Numbered from the stretch's first letter, positions 36,464 through 45,475 are shown. The stretch: DNA of 64,000 bases from AP-15 sp963700195 (GCA_963700195.1 CAVOWQ010000047.1:1-64000), one strand, 5' to 3'. A program made the numbers and translations. Notes: generated from the sequence alone by a model not told the origin.

Positions 36464-38359
36464 CGTCTCCGCTCCGCATTCTGTTGCTGGAGGATAGCAT
36501 CGAGGACGCGGAGCTCATTCAAGAACTCCTTGAAGCGGATCATTTCGTCTGCGAAGTAACCCGCGTCCAAACGCGCGCCGAGTTCCTGGCCGCTCTTGAA
36601 AACGGTGGAATTGACCTGGTTCTCGCCGATTACGCGCTTCCTTCGTTCGATGGCCTTTCCGCATTGCAGCTCACGCTGAATGCCCGCCCCGATCTGCCCT
36701 TCATCTTTGTCTCGGGCTTCGGCGAAGAGATAGCGATCGAAGCGCTGACGAGCGGCGCCGCGGATTATGTTCTGAAGACGCGATTATCGCGGCTCGTGCC
36801 GTCGGTGCAGCGCGCGCTGCGCGAAGCTCGAGAACGAGCCGAACGCAAAAAGACCGAGGAGGCGCTGCTCCGCATCCTGCTGCTGGAGGATAGCATCCAG
36901 GATGCGGAACTCATTCAAGATCTCCTCGAAGCGGATCATTTCGTCTGCGAAGTCACCCGCGTCCAAACCCGCGCCGAGTTCGTGGCCGCTCTTGAAAACG
37001 GCGGAATTGACCTGATTCTCGCCGATTACAAGCTGCCTTCGTTCGACGGCCTTTCCGCATTGCAGCTCGCGCAGAGCGCCCGCCCTGATCTGCCTTTTAT
37101 CTTTGTCTCGGGCTTCGGCGAAGAGATAGCGATCGAAGCGCTGACGAGCGGCGCCACGGATTATATTCTGAAGACGCGGCTGTCACGGCTTGTGCCGTCA
37201 GTGCAGCGCGCATTGCGCGAAGCCCGAGAACGCGCCGAACGCAAGAAGGCCGAGGAAGCGCTGCGCCAGAGCGAGATGTATCTGGCAGAGGCGGAGAGAT
37301 TGAGCCAGACGGGGAGCTTCGCCTGGAACGCTTCGACCGGGGAACTCTACTGGTCGGATGGAACTTATCGAATATTTGAATACGAGCCTACGACAAAGCC
37401 CACCGTCCAGTTGGTGATCGACCGCACGCATCCGGACGACCGGGTGCGTCATCATCAAATCATCGATCGCGCCGCGAAGGAGGGGTGTGACTATATTGCG
37501 GAATATCGCCTGTTGATGGCGGACGGTTCTGTCAAATTCGTTCATTCGGTAGCTCATCGCTTTACCCGCGAAGATCCGCAGGGTTTGGTCTTTGTAGGTG
37601 CGCTAACGGAAATTACTGAGCGCAAACGCGCCGAGGAAGAGCGCGAAAGATTGCGCCAGCTCGAGGCAGATCTCGCGCACATGAACCGCGTGAGCATGAT
37701 GGGAGAATTGACCGCCTCACTGGCTCACGAAATCAAGCAGCCGATCGCCGCCGCCATGATAGCCGCCAACGCTTGCATGCGATGGCTCCGTCGTGATCGA
37801 CCCGATGTGATGGAGGCATGCGGCGCTGCCTCCGCAGTGGTCGCCGCGGTGACGCGCGCTGCCGGCATCATCGACCGAGTTCGCTCACTTTACGGGCGAG
37901 GCACGCCAGAACGGGAAGTCGTCGACCTGAACGAAATCCTTCGGGAGATGACGGTCTTGCTGGGGGATACGGCAGATCGGCACTCCATCTCAATCCGACA
38001 CGGAACTCGATTTGCGGGTTCCGCGAACGACAGCGGATCGCGTACAGCTTCAGCAGGTTCTGATGAACCTCATGCTCAACGGAATCGAGGCGATGCGAGA
38101 GACGGGTGGTGAACTGACCATCACGTCGGAGAGCACCGAAGATGGTCAATTGCTGGTTTCGGTGAGTGACTTGGGCATCGGGCTTCCGGGAGAGGAACCC
38201 GACCGCATTTTCCAAGCATTCTTCACCACCAAGCCGCAAGGAACCGGCATGGGATTGTCCATCAGCCGGCGGATCATCGAGTTGCATGGCGGCCGCTTAT
38301 GGGCGAGCCCCAATGCAGGACGGGGTGCCACCTTTCAATTCACCCTGCCCGGCGAGTGA
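36460..38359 (+). CDS. histidine kinase with two tandem receiver domains and a PAS domain (one frameshift)
   Basis: About 633 residues: receiver 1 (3-125), receiver 2 (136-258), coiled coil, PAS domain (about 275-390, GSFAWNASTGELYWSDGTYRIF ... ITERKRAEEE), HisKA with ASLAHEIKQPIAAAMIAANAC, and an ATPase domain ending GTGMGLSISRRIIELHGGRLWA. Both receivers keep the phospho-acceptor Asp (in LADYALPSFDG and LADYKLPSFDG) and the conserved Lys (VLKTRL, ILKTRL). The two receivers come from a 396-bp in-frame tandem duplication. The frame changes once near 38005, between RHSISIR and ELDLRVPRTTADRVQLQQVL. Start is a GTG overlapping the preceding stop. No transmembrane segment, so cytoplasmic; output partner probably the receiver encoded upstream. 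Confidence 0.85.
36475..37266. repeat. 396-bp in-frame tandem duplication (receiver domain)
   Basis: Two adjacent copies, 36475-36870 and 36871-37266, each encoding one whole receiver plus the REARERAERKK(T/A)EEAL linker. By eye they differ at roughly one base in ten, mostly at third codon positions, so the duplication is fairly recent yet already under selection. The length is an exact multiple of three. Confidence 0.9.
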
Positions 38360-38588
38360 CGGACGCCTGGCCGCATAGCCCTGCGCAAATCCTGTGGGCA
38401 TTCTGGATGCCCCCGGCGCGACCCTGATGGTCATATAATTGCCGTCTTCGCGATGCATGCTTATGGTTTGCGGCCTTCGCCGCCCGTACAACTTTTGGAG
38501 GAGTTCTCGCTGTAGACTTGCTGCAGCAGCAGCGGGAGGTCATTTTTAACTCAATTGATAATTGTCGTAAGGCAAGCTCGGTTTCGAG

Positions 38589-39047
38589 TTACAGCGGCGT
38601 CGCGAGCAGGGTGGGGACGGCGAAGGTGTCGAGGAGGATCAGCTTGTCGCGGATTTTGAGGCGCTGTCCCGAAGGTTCGAGCCGGTCGCGGTAGAGGCCG
38701 GTCGCGAACAGCCGGGTTTCGCCTTCCTGGTCGGTCTGAAAGACGGCAAATGGCGCCTCGACCATGAGGCCATTATCGAGAATCTGCGGCAGGCCGATGA
38801 CATGGCGGTCGGTGTGGATGTTGTATTTGTTGGCTTCGCGCAAGGCGCGGATGCGGTCTTCGAGCATCGCTCGGCTGTCGCAAAAGACCAATGCCGCCGG
38901 CAGGCCGCGGTCGAAGTTCTCCCGTGGGACGATCTGATAGCGGCACTCCTCGGCGAAGAGGTCGAGCCATTCGTCGAACTTTGCCATGTCGATCAGGGCG
39001 CCGTATTCGGCGAGCAGATCGCAGACCCCGGCGCGCTCGGCGTTCAT
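38589..39047 (-). CDS. ring-hydroxylating dioxygenase beta subunit
   Basis: 152 residues, full length for the small (NTF2-fold) subunit of Rieske non-heme iron dioxygenases, which shapes the alpha3beta3 complex. Typical elements: VCDLLAEYGALIDMAKFDEWLDLFAEECRYQIVPREN, FCDSRAMLEDRIRALREANKYNIHTDRHVIGLPQI and FATGLYRDRLEPSGQRLKIRDKLILLDT. Its ATG overlaps the stop of the alpha subunit gene by four bases (ATGA), so the two are coupled. Confidence 0.87.
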   Translation of the reverse strand: MNAERAGVCDLLAEYGALIDMAKFDEWLDLFAEECRYQIVPRENFDRGLPAALVFCDSRAMLEDRIRALREANKYNIHTDRHVIGLPQILDNGLMVEAPFAVFQTDQEGETRLFATGLYRDRLEPSGQRLKIRDKLILLDTFAVPTLLATPL

Positions 39048-40297
39048 CGCACCGCGCCCTCCGGTTCGATGCCCAACAGCTCGGCGTAATACGACCAGAA
39101 GCCGCGCAACGGCACATCGGTCACCCGGTAGTCGCGGTCGGAAATCACTCCGCCCCCGCCGAGTTCGATGACCGTGGTGCGGTCGAGGTCGGGTGTAGAG
39201 GCGCGGTGTACGATCTCGATCGCCTCCCCGTCCTCCATCGAGACGAGGCCGGCGGGACCGACGAGATTGGTTTGACGCAGCCGGTGCAAGGTCATCTCGG
39301 GCGGATCGTCCTCGTAGCCGAGCATCGTCTGGAACACCTCGACCTCGTCGACGCCGCGCGGCCGGATCTGGCGCACCGCCAAACTGTTGCTGATCTGCAC
39401 GAAGACCGCGGACGGGAAAACCGAGGTGACCACGAGATTGAGCTTGTCGTCGCGCTCAGGGCGGAAGGTGACGAGCGACGGCTCCTTCAGCGACAGGAAA
39501 TCGTTGCGCACGCCGGCGCCGGCGTAAGCTTGGTGGGCGAACTCGTCGGTGTCGCTGTCAGCCTCCGCCCAGGTGATGTTGTGGCGGTGCCGCGCGTCCA
39601 TCTTGACGCCGCCGGTCTGCGTCGACCGGTCGAGCCCGAAGGTGACGAGAAATTCGTGCAGCAGGCTGGCGTGGTAATTGTCGCGGGTATTCTCGGCGTA
39701 GAGCTTCCAGTTCCCGCGGATCCGCTGGCGATTGTAGCCGAGCACCCGGACGGGCCGGTCGAAGAGGCGGCGCAATTGCGCCAGGATCGCCGGGCCGAGG
39801 TAGTCTTCGAGCGGCTCGGCATCCTCGGCCAGGGTGCCGAACACCGCGCCGCTGACGATGCCGACCCGCAGCGGGCGCAGCCCGTGCCGGCGCATCTCAA
39901 AGCTCGGGTCGAGCCCGCCTTTGCCCCGGATGCCGCGGCGGAATGGGATTGCCGTCAGCGCACCGTCGAACCCATAGCACCATTGGTGATAGATGCAGAT
40001 GTGCTCATCGGCATTGCCGGAAAGCTCGCGACGGACCAGCGCTCCGCGATGCGCGCAGCGATTGACGAATGCCTTGACCGCGCCCGATTTGTCCCGATTG
40101 ACGATGACCGGCGTCTCGCCGACCCAGGTCGCCCGGAAATCACCCGGCTCGGGGATCTCGCTATCGAGGCCGAGATAGCTCCACACCGGCCCGCGAAAGA
40201 TCCGCTCCTGCTCCCGGGCATAGATTTCGGCGTCGTGATAAAGCCGGTAGGGCACCCGGCTGTAGTCGAGCGCCGGCCAAATCGCAGCGGTCAACAT
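39044..40297 (-). CDS. ring-hydroxylating dioxygenase alpha subunit (Rieske)
   Basis: 417 residues, intact. Catalytic subunit adding O2 to an aromatic ring. The Rieske [2Fe-2S] site is CAHRG ... CIYHQWCYGFDG, i.e. Cys-x-His, 17 residues, Cys-x2-His. The mononuclear iron site is ENTRDNYHASLLHEF, with Asp and two His in the family spacing. N-terminal FRGPVWSYLGLDSEIPEPGDF and C-terminal VFQTMLGYEDDPPEMTLHRLRQTNLVGPAGLVSMEDGEA match the anthranilate/salicylate-type group. Gene order is ABM protein, alpha, beta; no ferredoxin or reductase is nearby, so electrons must come from elsewhere. Confidence 0.9.
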   Translation of the reverse strand: MLTAAIWPALDYSRVPYRLYHDAEIYAREQERIFRGPVWSYLGLDSEIPEPGDFRATWVGETPVIVNRDKSGAVKAFVNRCAHRGALVRRELSGNADEHICIYHQWCYGFDGALTAIPFRRGIRGKGGLDPSFEMRRHGLRPLRVGIVSGAVFGTLAEDAEPLEDYLGPAILAQLRRLFDRPVRVLGYNRQRIRGNWKLYAENTRDNYHASLLHEFLVTFGLDRSTQTGGVKMDARHRHNITWAEADSDTDEFAHQAYAGAGVRNDFLSLKEPSLVTFRPERDDKLNLVVTSVFPSAVFVQISNSLAVRQIRPRGVDEVEVFQTMLGYEDDPPEMTLHRLRQTNLVGPAGLVSMEDGEAIEIVHRASTPDLDRTTVIELGGGGVISDRDYRVTDVPLRGFWSYYAELLGIEPEGAVR

Positions 40298-40587
40298 CAG
40301 CGGGTCCGATGGTACTCGTAATCCTCACGCTCACCGCTGCCGACACGCAGCTGCGGGTTCAGGGCGGGACGAGTCGCCTGCAGCTTGGCATGAGTGTCGA
40401 GCGCCGCTTGGTCGGACCAGCGTTCCAGCAAGGCCAGCTTGTCCGGGTTGAGGGCACTCTGGAAAACCTCGAATTGCTCGCAGCCGGGTTCCTTCATGCA
40501 CTCCTCGCAACGCGCCCGGTACGCCTGCGCGAGCTCGGATCCCTTTCCCGGTGCGGCCGTGATCGTGACGACGAGACGAACTGCCAT
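40297..40587 (-). CDS. antibiotic biosynthesis monooxygenase (ABM) domain protein
   Basis: 96 residues. A dimeric ferredoxin-like fold domain: VRLVVTITAAPGKGSELAQAYRARCEECMKEPGCEQFEVFQSALNPDKLALLERWSDQAALDTHAKL is the classical ABM pattern (quinol monooxygenase, heme-degrading and polyketide-type enzymes). AGGAGGGG before the ATG is a strong ribosome site. It shares one base with the start of the dioxygenase alpha gene and is the first gene of that operon, so it probably acts on a quinol or catechol produced in the same pathway. Confidence 0.85.
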   Translation of the reverse strand: MAVRLVVTITAAPGKGSELAQAYRARCEECMKEPGCEQFEVFQSALNPDKLALLERWSDQAALDTHAKLQATRPALNPQLRVGSGEREDYEYHRTR

Positions 40588-40748
40588 AACCCCTCCTATG
40601 CCTGGGTAGAACTCAAGCAGTACGATCGCCGTGCCGCCCGGTCAAGGATCGACCCGCGGGGCCTTTTCCGGATACCGAGATCACTTGTCTTCAGGCTCAT
40701 GTTCAGGTTTAATTCTGTTAATCGAACAGCCGCACGGCTCACCACCTG

Positions 40749-41333
40749 ATGGCACTTCACCCCTCAGTGGCCGAAATAGAACACCCGCACGATCTCCATC
40801 ATAAAAGAGAAAGACTGATCGCCATTATTCGGCGTCAGTCGCTATTACAGAATCGGGATTTTGTGCTCGTTTCGGGACGATCGAGCAACTTCTTCTTCGA
40901 CATGAAAAGAACAATGTTCGATCCGGAGGGAGCGGCGCTGTTGGCGGACCTGCTGTTCGACGCGATCAAGGCCGAGAATGTCGAATACATCGGAGGTCTG
41001 GAAACCGGAGCGATCCCGATCGTCGCTGCGCTGTGCGCCAGAAGCTGGCCCGAAAAGCCGCTCAAGGGCTTTTTTGTGCGCAAGGAAAACAAGAGGCACG
41101 GCACCGACCAACGGATTGATGGCCTGCTCGAAAGGGGATCGAAAGTCATTCTCTTCGAGGACGTCACGACCACCGGCGGCTCTGCGATGCAGGCGGTGAA
41201 CCAGGCGCGGCAATTGGATTGCACGGTGTTGAAGGTGGTCTCCGTGGTCGATCGCCTCGAAGGAGCCGAAGAGAATTTCCGAGCGGCGGGCATCAAGTTC
41301 GACTCCGTGTTCACCTGGCGTGATTTCAGTTGA
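40749..41333 (+). CDS. pyrE: orotate phosphoribosyltransferase
   Basis: 194 residues, intact. Transfers ribose-5-phosphate from PRPP to orotate in pyrimidine synthesis. The PRPP-binding motif is VILFEDVTTTGGSAMQAV; the family loop KGFFVRKENKRHGTDQRIDG carries the catalytic lysine and the flexible-loop residues; FVLVSGRSSNFFFDMKRTMFDPEGAALLADLL starts the core. The next gene begins within its stop codon region (TTGA overlap). Upstream is an AT-rich stretch that separates it from the divergent dioxygenase operon. Confidence 0.9.
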   Translation: MALHPSVAEIEHPHDLHHKRERLIAIIRRQSLLQNRDFVLVSGRSSNFFFDMKRTMFDPEGAALLADLLFDAIKAENVEYIGGLETGAIPIVAALCARSWPEKPLKGFFVRKENKRHGTDQRIDGLLERGSKVILFEDVTTTGGSAMQAVNQARQLDCTVLKVVSVVDRLEGAEENFRAAGIKFDSVFTWRDFS

Positions 41334-41692
41334 GCCAATCGGTAATCGACCTGGCGGCGGCGCATCTGAGGCGTCAATTTATTTATCAGGCGCAACGCGG
41401 CCGGTTCGGTAGTTTGGAGGCTCTGCTGGAGCTGGCGATTTCCGCCCGGGGATGTGTGGCATCGTCGATGTCGTCGAGCCGCGTGATCGTGGCTTTCGTC
41501 CTCGAAAGGGTGCTGGGGCAGTGTGCCGAATACCTCGAGGCGCGGCCGGTGCCGATCTCGGAAATCGCCCAATTGGCCGATCGGCTCAATCGGCCGGTTT
41601 CCCGCGCGGTCGAATACCTCGCCGGAGCCGACGACGATCCGATCGACATCGCTGCTGGTCTGGTCAAGTCGCGTCCGGCGAGAGACCGGTAA
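41330..41692 (+). CDS. hypothetical protein coupled to pyrE
   Basis: 120 residues starting at a TTG that overlaps the pyrE stop by four bases (TTGA), a typical coupling arrangement. Predicted mostly helical (LAAAHLRRQFIYQAQRGRFGSLEALLELAISARG; LERVLGQCAEYLEARPVPISEIAQLADRLNRPVSRAVEYLAG), soluble, with no signal peptide. The second half resembles a small helix-turn-helix (PISEIAQLADRLNRPVSRAVEYL). Not recognised as a named family; a DNA-binding or adaptor role is only a guess. Confidence 0.55.
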   Translation: MSQSVIDLAAAHLRRQFIYQAQRGRFGSLEALLELAISARGCVASSMSSSRVIVAFVLERVLGQCAEYLEARPVPISEIAQLADRLNRPVSRAVEYLAGADDDPIDIAAGLVKSRPARDR

Positions 41693-41705
41693 TCACCAGC
41701 AAGGC

Positions 41706-42660
41706 TCATTGCAAGCTGTCTCTCAGCAGAGCGGCGAGACGGACGCCTGCCTTCGCCAACTGCTCCTTGACCGCGGCGACGGCGCGGTCGCGGTACCGGG
41801 CGTCAAGCCGGTGTAGCGGGACCGGCCCGCAGGCATCCGTCTCCCCCTTTCGTAGTGGAAAGGTGAACTGACCGCCTGCTTCGGCCGGAAAGCCGTATAC
41901 GACCGACTTCGCGAGTTCGTACGATTCCCGCGCCCATTCCTCCGGGGTGCCGCCGGACCATTTGCGAATATCGACCGCGGTCAGCCTGGCGGCGATCTGC
42001 TCGGCAGCCTTAGCCGGGTTCTTCCCCTCCGCCTCGGCGACCAAGTCGTCCTCCCAGTAGATACTGAGCCGAACCGGGGTCTTGCTCCCCGGCGGGAGAA
42101 CCGCGACACAGTGCCCGCTCTGGTCCTTGCGCTCGACTGTGAAAAGCGGGTCATGTACGTCGCCGACGAGATTGAGCAGGAATTGCAGGTCCATCAGCTG
42201 CTCCGGCGCGGAAGTGCCTGAACTCGCGCAGCTCCTTTGCGAACTGCTCGATCTTGTCGACAATGCAGTCGTCTTGTGGTCCGTGGCTCGCCGGCATCAT
42301 CGTTCGCAAAGCGGGTCTGCCGAAACAGGCTTTCCTCAGATCGGGATTATCGGGATCGAGTTTCGCGTAATGCCACTTCGTGGTCGCTGCGCGTCCCTCC
42401 GGGCTCTTCTCCCGCAGCGCGTCGGCCCAGATCGCCTCTCCGGCGATGTCGGTCGTCGTCCAGGTATTCGATTTATCGGCGGCCAGAATCTCGGCAATCT
42501 TCTTTTCGACCGGCGGATCCGCGGTTTGTAGGAGCCGATCAGCGAGCAAGGCTATGATCTGGTGCGCCTCGCCACCCCACGCCCAGCTCTGCGTTGGCGC
42601 GCATAAAAGGGCGGCTGGCACGAAACAGAGAATTGCGGAGCAAAGCCGAAAACGGGTCAT
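41706..42660 (-). CDS. S1/P1 nuclease-like protein with altered zinc ligands (one frameshift)
   Basis: About 318 residues with a signal peptide (FRLCSAILCFVPAALLCAPTQSWA) and a mature start WGGEAHQIIALLADRLLQ that fits the S1/P1 family (first Trp and His6 are zinc ligands in P1). The Asp of EAIWADALR and His of KWHYAKLD match Asp45 and His60. The later motif, HxxxDxxxxxH in P1, reads NLVGDVHDPLF here, and the NLHSDWD element reads RLSIYWEDD, so several ligands of the zinc cluster are lost. The frame changes near 42220 after KELREF. Secreted or periplasmic; nuclease activity doubtful. Confidence 0.75.
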
Positions 42661-42758
42661 CGCCTCGGTCGGATCGACTGCGTGTGTTGCGGGTCCGGTT
42701 CCTATGCTAGATCATCGCGAGCCGAGCGCGCTACGGGCCATTGTACGAGCAAGGCAAG

Positions 42759-43523
42759 ATGAGCGGCAGTCGCATCCTCGCGAGTCCGATCCTATGGGTC
42801 GGGCTCTTGTTCGCAGTGCTGTTGCTGCGCATGGAAGCGCTGAGACCGGTCTTCCACTGGGCGTTTCCAGGCGTCGAGCCGGTGATCTACCAACGCAGCA
42901 GCTTTCTTGCGTTGTTCCTGTCGCACCTGGCGCTGGTTGCAGCGGCGAGCCTTGCGGCGATATCTGTTGGTCTCTCGCTCGCAGTGTTCGTTACCCGCCC
43001 CGTCGGACGGGATTTCCGATTGATGGTGAACACGCTGGCGACCGTGGGTCAGACCTTGCCGCCCGCCGCCGTTTTGGCGATCGCCGTCCCGGCCGTCGGC
43101 TTCGGCTCCCGCCCGACGGTGCTGGCATTATTTCTTTACGGCCTCCTGCCGATCATCGCGAGCGCGATCGCCGGCCTGGAAGGAGTGCCTCGCGCGGTGC
43201 GCGAAGCAGCCGAGGGCCTCGGCCTCTCGTCTTGGCAACAGTTGCGCGACGTGGACTTGCCCCTGGCGGCCCCGGTGATCTTTTCAGGGATACGCGTCTC
43301 GGTCACGATCGCGATCGGCACAGCGACGATCGGGTCGACAGTCGGCGCCTTGACGCTCGGCACTCCGATCTTTAATGGCTTGGTCGCCGACAAGCTGCCT
43401 TTCGTTATCGAGGGCGCCGTTCTGGTCGCACTGTTTGCAATCGTCACCGATCTGTTGTTTGTGGGCCTGGAAAGATGGCTGCGGGGCGAAACAGGGCAGG
43501 CAGTCAGCGAAACAAATCGATGA
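42759..43523 (+). CDS. ABC transporter permease, osmoprotectant type
   Basis: 254 residues with five to six membrane helices and the binding-protein-dependent transport signature (EAAEGLGLSSWQQLRDVDLPLAAPVIFSGIRVSV, the EAA loop that docks on the ATPase). Best fit is the OpuB/OpuC/YehW group for glycine betaine, choline or carnitine (VGQTLPPAAVLAIAVPAVGFGSRPTVLALFLYGLLPI). No ATPase, binding protein or second permease lies next to it, so it is an orphan in this window. ATG at 42759 after AAGGC; an in-frame TTG at 42741 is an alternative. Confidence 0.82.
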   Translation: MSGSRILASPILWVGLLFAVLLLRMEALRPVFHWAFPGVEPVIYQRSSFLALFLSHLALVAAASLAAISVGLSLAVFVTRPVGRDFRLMVNTLATVGQTLPPAAVLAIAVPAVGFGSRPTVLALFLYGLLPIIASAIAGLEGVPRAVREAAEGLGLSSWQQLRDVDLPLAAPVIFSGIRVSVTIAIGTATIGSTVGALTLGTPIFNGLVADKLPFVIEGAVLVALFAIVTDLLFVGLERWLRGETGQAVSETNR

Positions 43524-43650
43524 GGATGCCGAAGATGAAGACCGTGACGCCGCTCCACAGAAGAAGGGCGAGAATGTCTTTTGCCCGGGCCGAATCCGGC
43601 GCTACCCGAGAAAGATAGGCTGACCGCAGCATACGCATGGCGTCGCTCAT
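43504..43650 (-). CDS. 48-residue single-helix membrane protein
   Basis: Small minus-strand frame reading MSDAMRMLRSAYLSRVAPDS, then a hydrophobic helix ILALLLWSGVTVFIFGILID and a stop. Helix length (about 21 residues), a basic N-terminus and a proper stop make it a plausible microprotein; it overlaps the last 20 bases of the permease on the other strand. No strong ribosome site is visible. The function is unknown, and it could be a chance frame. Confidence 0.35.
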   Translation of the reverse strand: MSDAMRMLRSAYLSRVAPDSARAKDILALLLWSGVTVFIFGILIDLFR

Positions 43651-43730
43651 CCAGCAGCTTCAAGGTTAACTTTAGCTGCGGCCCCACGCCGGTGTCGAAC
43701 AAAATCTTAATCAAGCATCGCGAGTAGCAA

Positions 43731-44765
43731 TTGAGGGCTGTCTTGGCTGGCGCGTTGGTGGTTTGCGTCGTCAGTGCGGCGGGCGCGGAACCGCCGATCT
43801 TCAACCTCTACGACTTCGCGTTTGAAGACGGCTCTATCCTGCCGGAATTGCGGGTCGCCTACGAAACTCACGGCAAGCTCAGCGCCGGGCGCGACAATGC
43901 GATCCTCTTGCTGCACGGGACGAGCGGAAATCGTCATTCCTTTGACGCAATGATCGGACCAGGGAAGACGTTCGACACCGACAAGAATTTCGTGATCACG
44001 GTCGACGCCATCGGCGGCGGCGATTCATCCTCGCCAAAGGATGGGTTGGGACAGGATTTCCCGCGATACACGATCCGCGACATGATGGCGGCGCAGCACG
44101 CGCTGGTTACCCGCGGGCTCGAGCTGACGACGCTGCGGGCTGTCGGCGGCAGCTCGATGGGGTCTTTCGAAGCCCTCGAATGGGGCATTCACCACCCGGA
44201 GATGGTGCGCAGCCTGATCCTGCTGGTTCCGAGCCCCAGAGCCGAAGCCAATTTTCAGCTCACCATCGATCTGATGACCTCTGTGATCGCGCTCGATCCG
44301 GATTGGCAGGGCGGCCGGTATACGCGAAACCCGGTCCAAGGACTGCGACTCGCCGGCATGGCCTATTACCCCTGGACCGTGTCGGCGCCCTATCTCAATC
44401 GGCTGCCAGCAGCGCAATTGGCGAAGGAGATAGAGGATAGCGCTCGCGCCTTCGCCAATTGGGACGCCAACTCGCTGGTGTTGCGCTATGCCGCGAGCCG
44501 CGCGCATGACGTCTCCGGCCCGTTTGGCGGTGATCTCGGCGCCGCTCTGGCGCAGATCACGGCGCCGACGCTGGTATTGCCGAGCGCGAGCGACCGGCTG
44601 CTCGGGGTCGAAGGCGCACGTCGGATCCGTGATGGCGTCAAACAGGCGAGCTATGCCGAAATCCCCTCGGACCTCGGCCATCGCGTGGCACGCCCCGCGC
44701 CGGGAACATCCGAGGGCGAGTTTATCGATCATCAGATCCGAGCCCTTCTGGCCAAGATCGAATGA
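43731..44765 (+). CDS. secreted alpha/beta hydrolase, homoserine acetyltransferase-like
   Basis: 344 residues. A short signal peptide (LAGALVVCVVSAAGAEP) is followed by a MetX-type alpha/beta hydrolase: ILLLHGTSGNRHSF (oxyanion region), VITVDAIGGGDSSSPKD, the nucleophile elbow VGGSSMGSFEALEWG, then the acid in LPSASDRLLG and the base in SDLGHRVAR. Homoserine acetyltransferases are cytoplasmic, so the export signal argues for a hydrolase of unknown ester rather than methionine synthesis. The first codon is a TTG at 43731. No partner genes. Confidence 0.8.
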   Translation: MRAVLAGALVVCVVSAAGAEPPIFNLYDFAFEDGSILPELRVAYETHGKLSAGRDNAILLLHGTSGNRHSFDAMIGPGKTFDTDKNFVITVDAIGGGDSSSPKDGLGQDFPRYTIRDMMAAQHALVTRGLELTTLRAVGGSSMGSFEALEWGIHHPEMVRSLILLVPSPRAEANFQLTIDLMTSVIALDPDWQGGRYTRNPVQGLRLAGMAYYPWTVSAPYLNRLPAAQLAKEIEDSARAFANWDANSLVLRYAASRAHDVSGPFGGDLGAALAQITAPTLVLPSASDRLLGVEGARRIRDGVKQASYAEIPSDLGHRVARPAPGTSEGEFIDHQIRALLAKIE

Positions 44766-44802
44766 GGGGCCGAGGGCCGCCCCTTTCTCCCGGCTGGGGT
44801 CT

Positions 44803-45391
44803 TCAGCCGCCGACCCGAGCCGCCTTGGTCCACCGCCGCGCAAGTTGGCCGAAGAACGGCTGAGAGGTCTCCTCAGCGAGCTTTACCCCGAGCTCTGAAA
44901 GTTTCGCCGAACCGCCGACCAGAAGTCTCCAAACTGCTGCACGTGAATCCGGCATTCACCTCGATCGCATCGGAGAGCGTCTTTACCGCGAGCAACTTTG
45001 TTGCCGTGCGCGCCAGCACATCCATGCCCGAGAGTGCCAGTCCGGCAATCTCGGCGCTCAGGGCTTCGAGGCCGCGCGCCAGCGCCGCTTGTGACTGGGC
45101 GAGCGCCGCCGCGGCATCGCCCTCGAAATGCCCGAGAAAATCGGCGTTCGCAGTCTTTGGCGCCGCTGGGAGCCGGTCGACGTTCGGCAAAAGTGCCGCG
45201 GTAGCAGCAGTCGCGAGATCGACGGCCGTTTCCGTCGATTTGTCCGCCTCGACAAGCAGTTCAGCGGGTTTAGGTGGTTCGATCTCGCTCGGCCCGCTTG
45301 CTGGGGGCGGAGCTTCGACCGACTTTGAGAGTGCGGCCGGAGCCTCGGTAGGCCCGGACGCGCGTAACGAGCGTCTGCCCTTGGTTTCCAT
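44803..45391 (-). CDS. phasin family protein (one frameshift near the end)
   Basis: About 195 residues. Ala/Pro-rich N-terminus, then a helical phasin domain: QSQAALARGLEALSAEIAGLALSGMDVLARTATKLLAVKTLSDAIEVNAGFTCSSLE, the pattern of granule-coating PhaP-type proteins that cover polyhydroxyalkanoate inclusions. A one-base change near 44925 shifts the frame; in the next frame the protein continues LVGGSAKLSELGVKLAEETS and ends at 44803. Start chosen at the ATG at 45391. A palindrome with a TGC-N3-GCA core lies about 85 bases upstream. No phaC or phaZ is in the window. Confidence 0.68.
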
Positions 45392-45475
45392 GATCTCAGC
45401 CTTGTCCTCCACCGCGGTGCATTTCGCGCCGCACAACTTGAAACCTACGCAAAAATTTGCTGGCTATCAATAAAA

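Noticed and set aside
38360..38588. Possible small RNA or gene between the kinase and dioxygenase operons
   Set aside because: No hairpin with T-tract, no promoter pair and no conserved frame could be identified by eye.
43731..44765. Homoserine O-acetyltransferase (metX)
   Set aside because: The enzyme family matches, but a signal peptide and the lack of methionine genes nearby argue against a role in cytoplasmic methionine synthesis.
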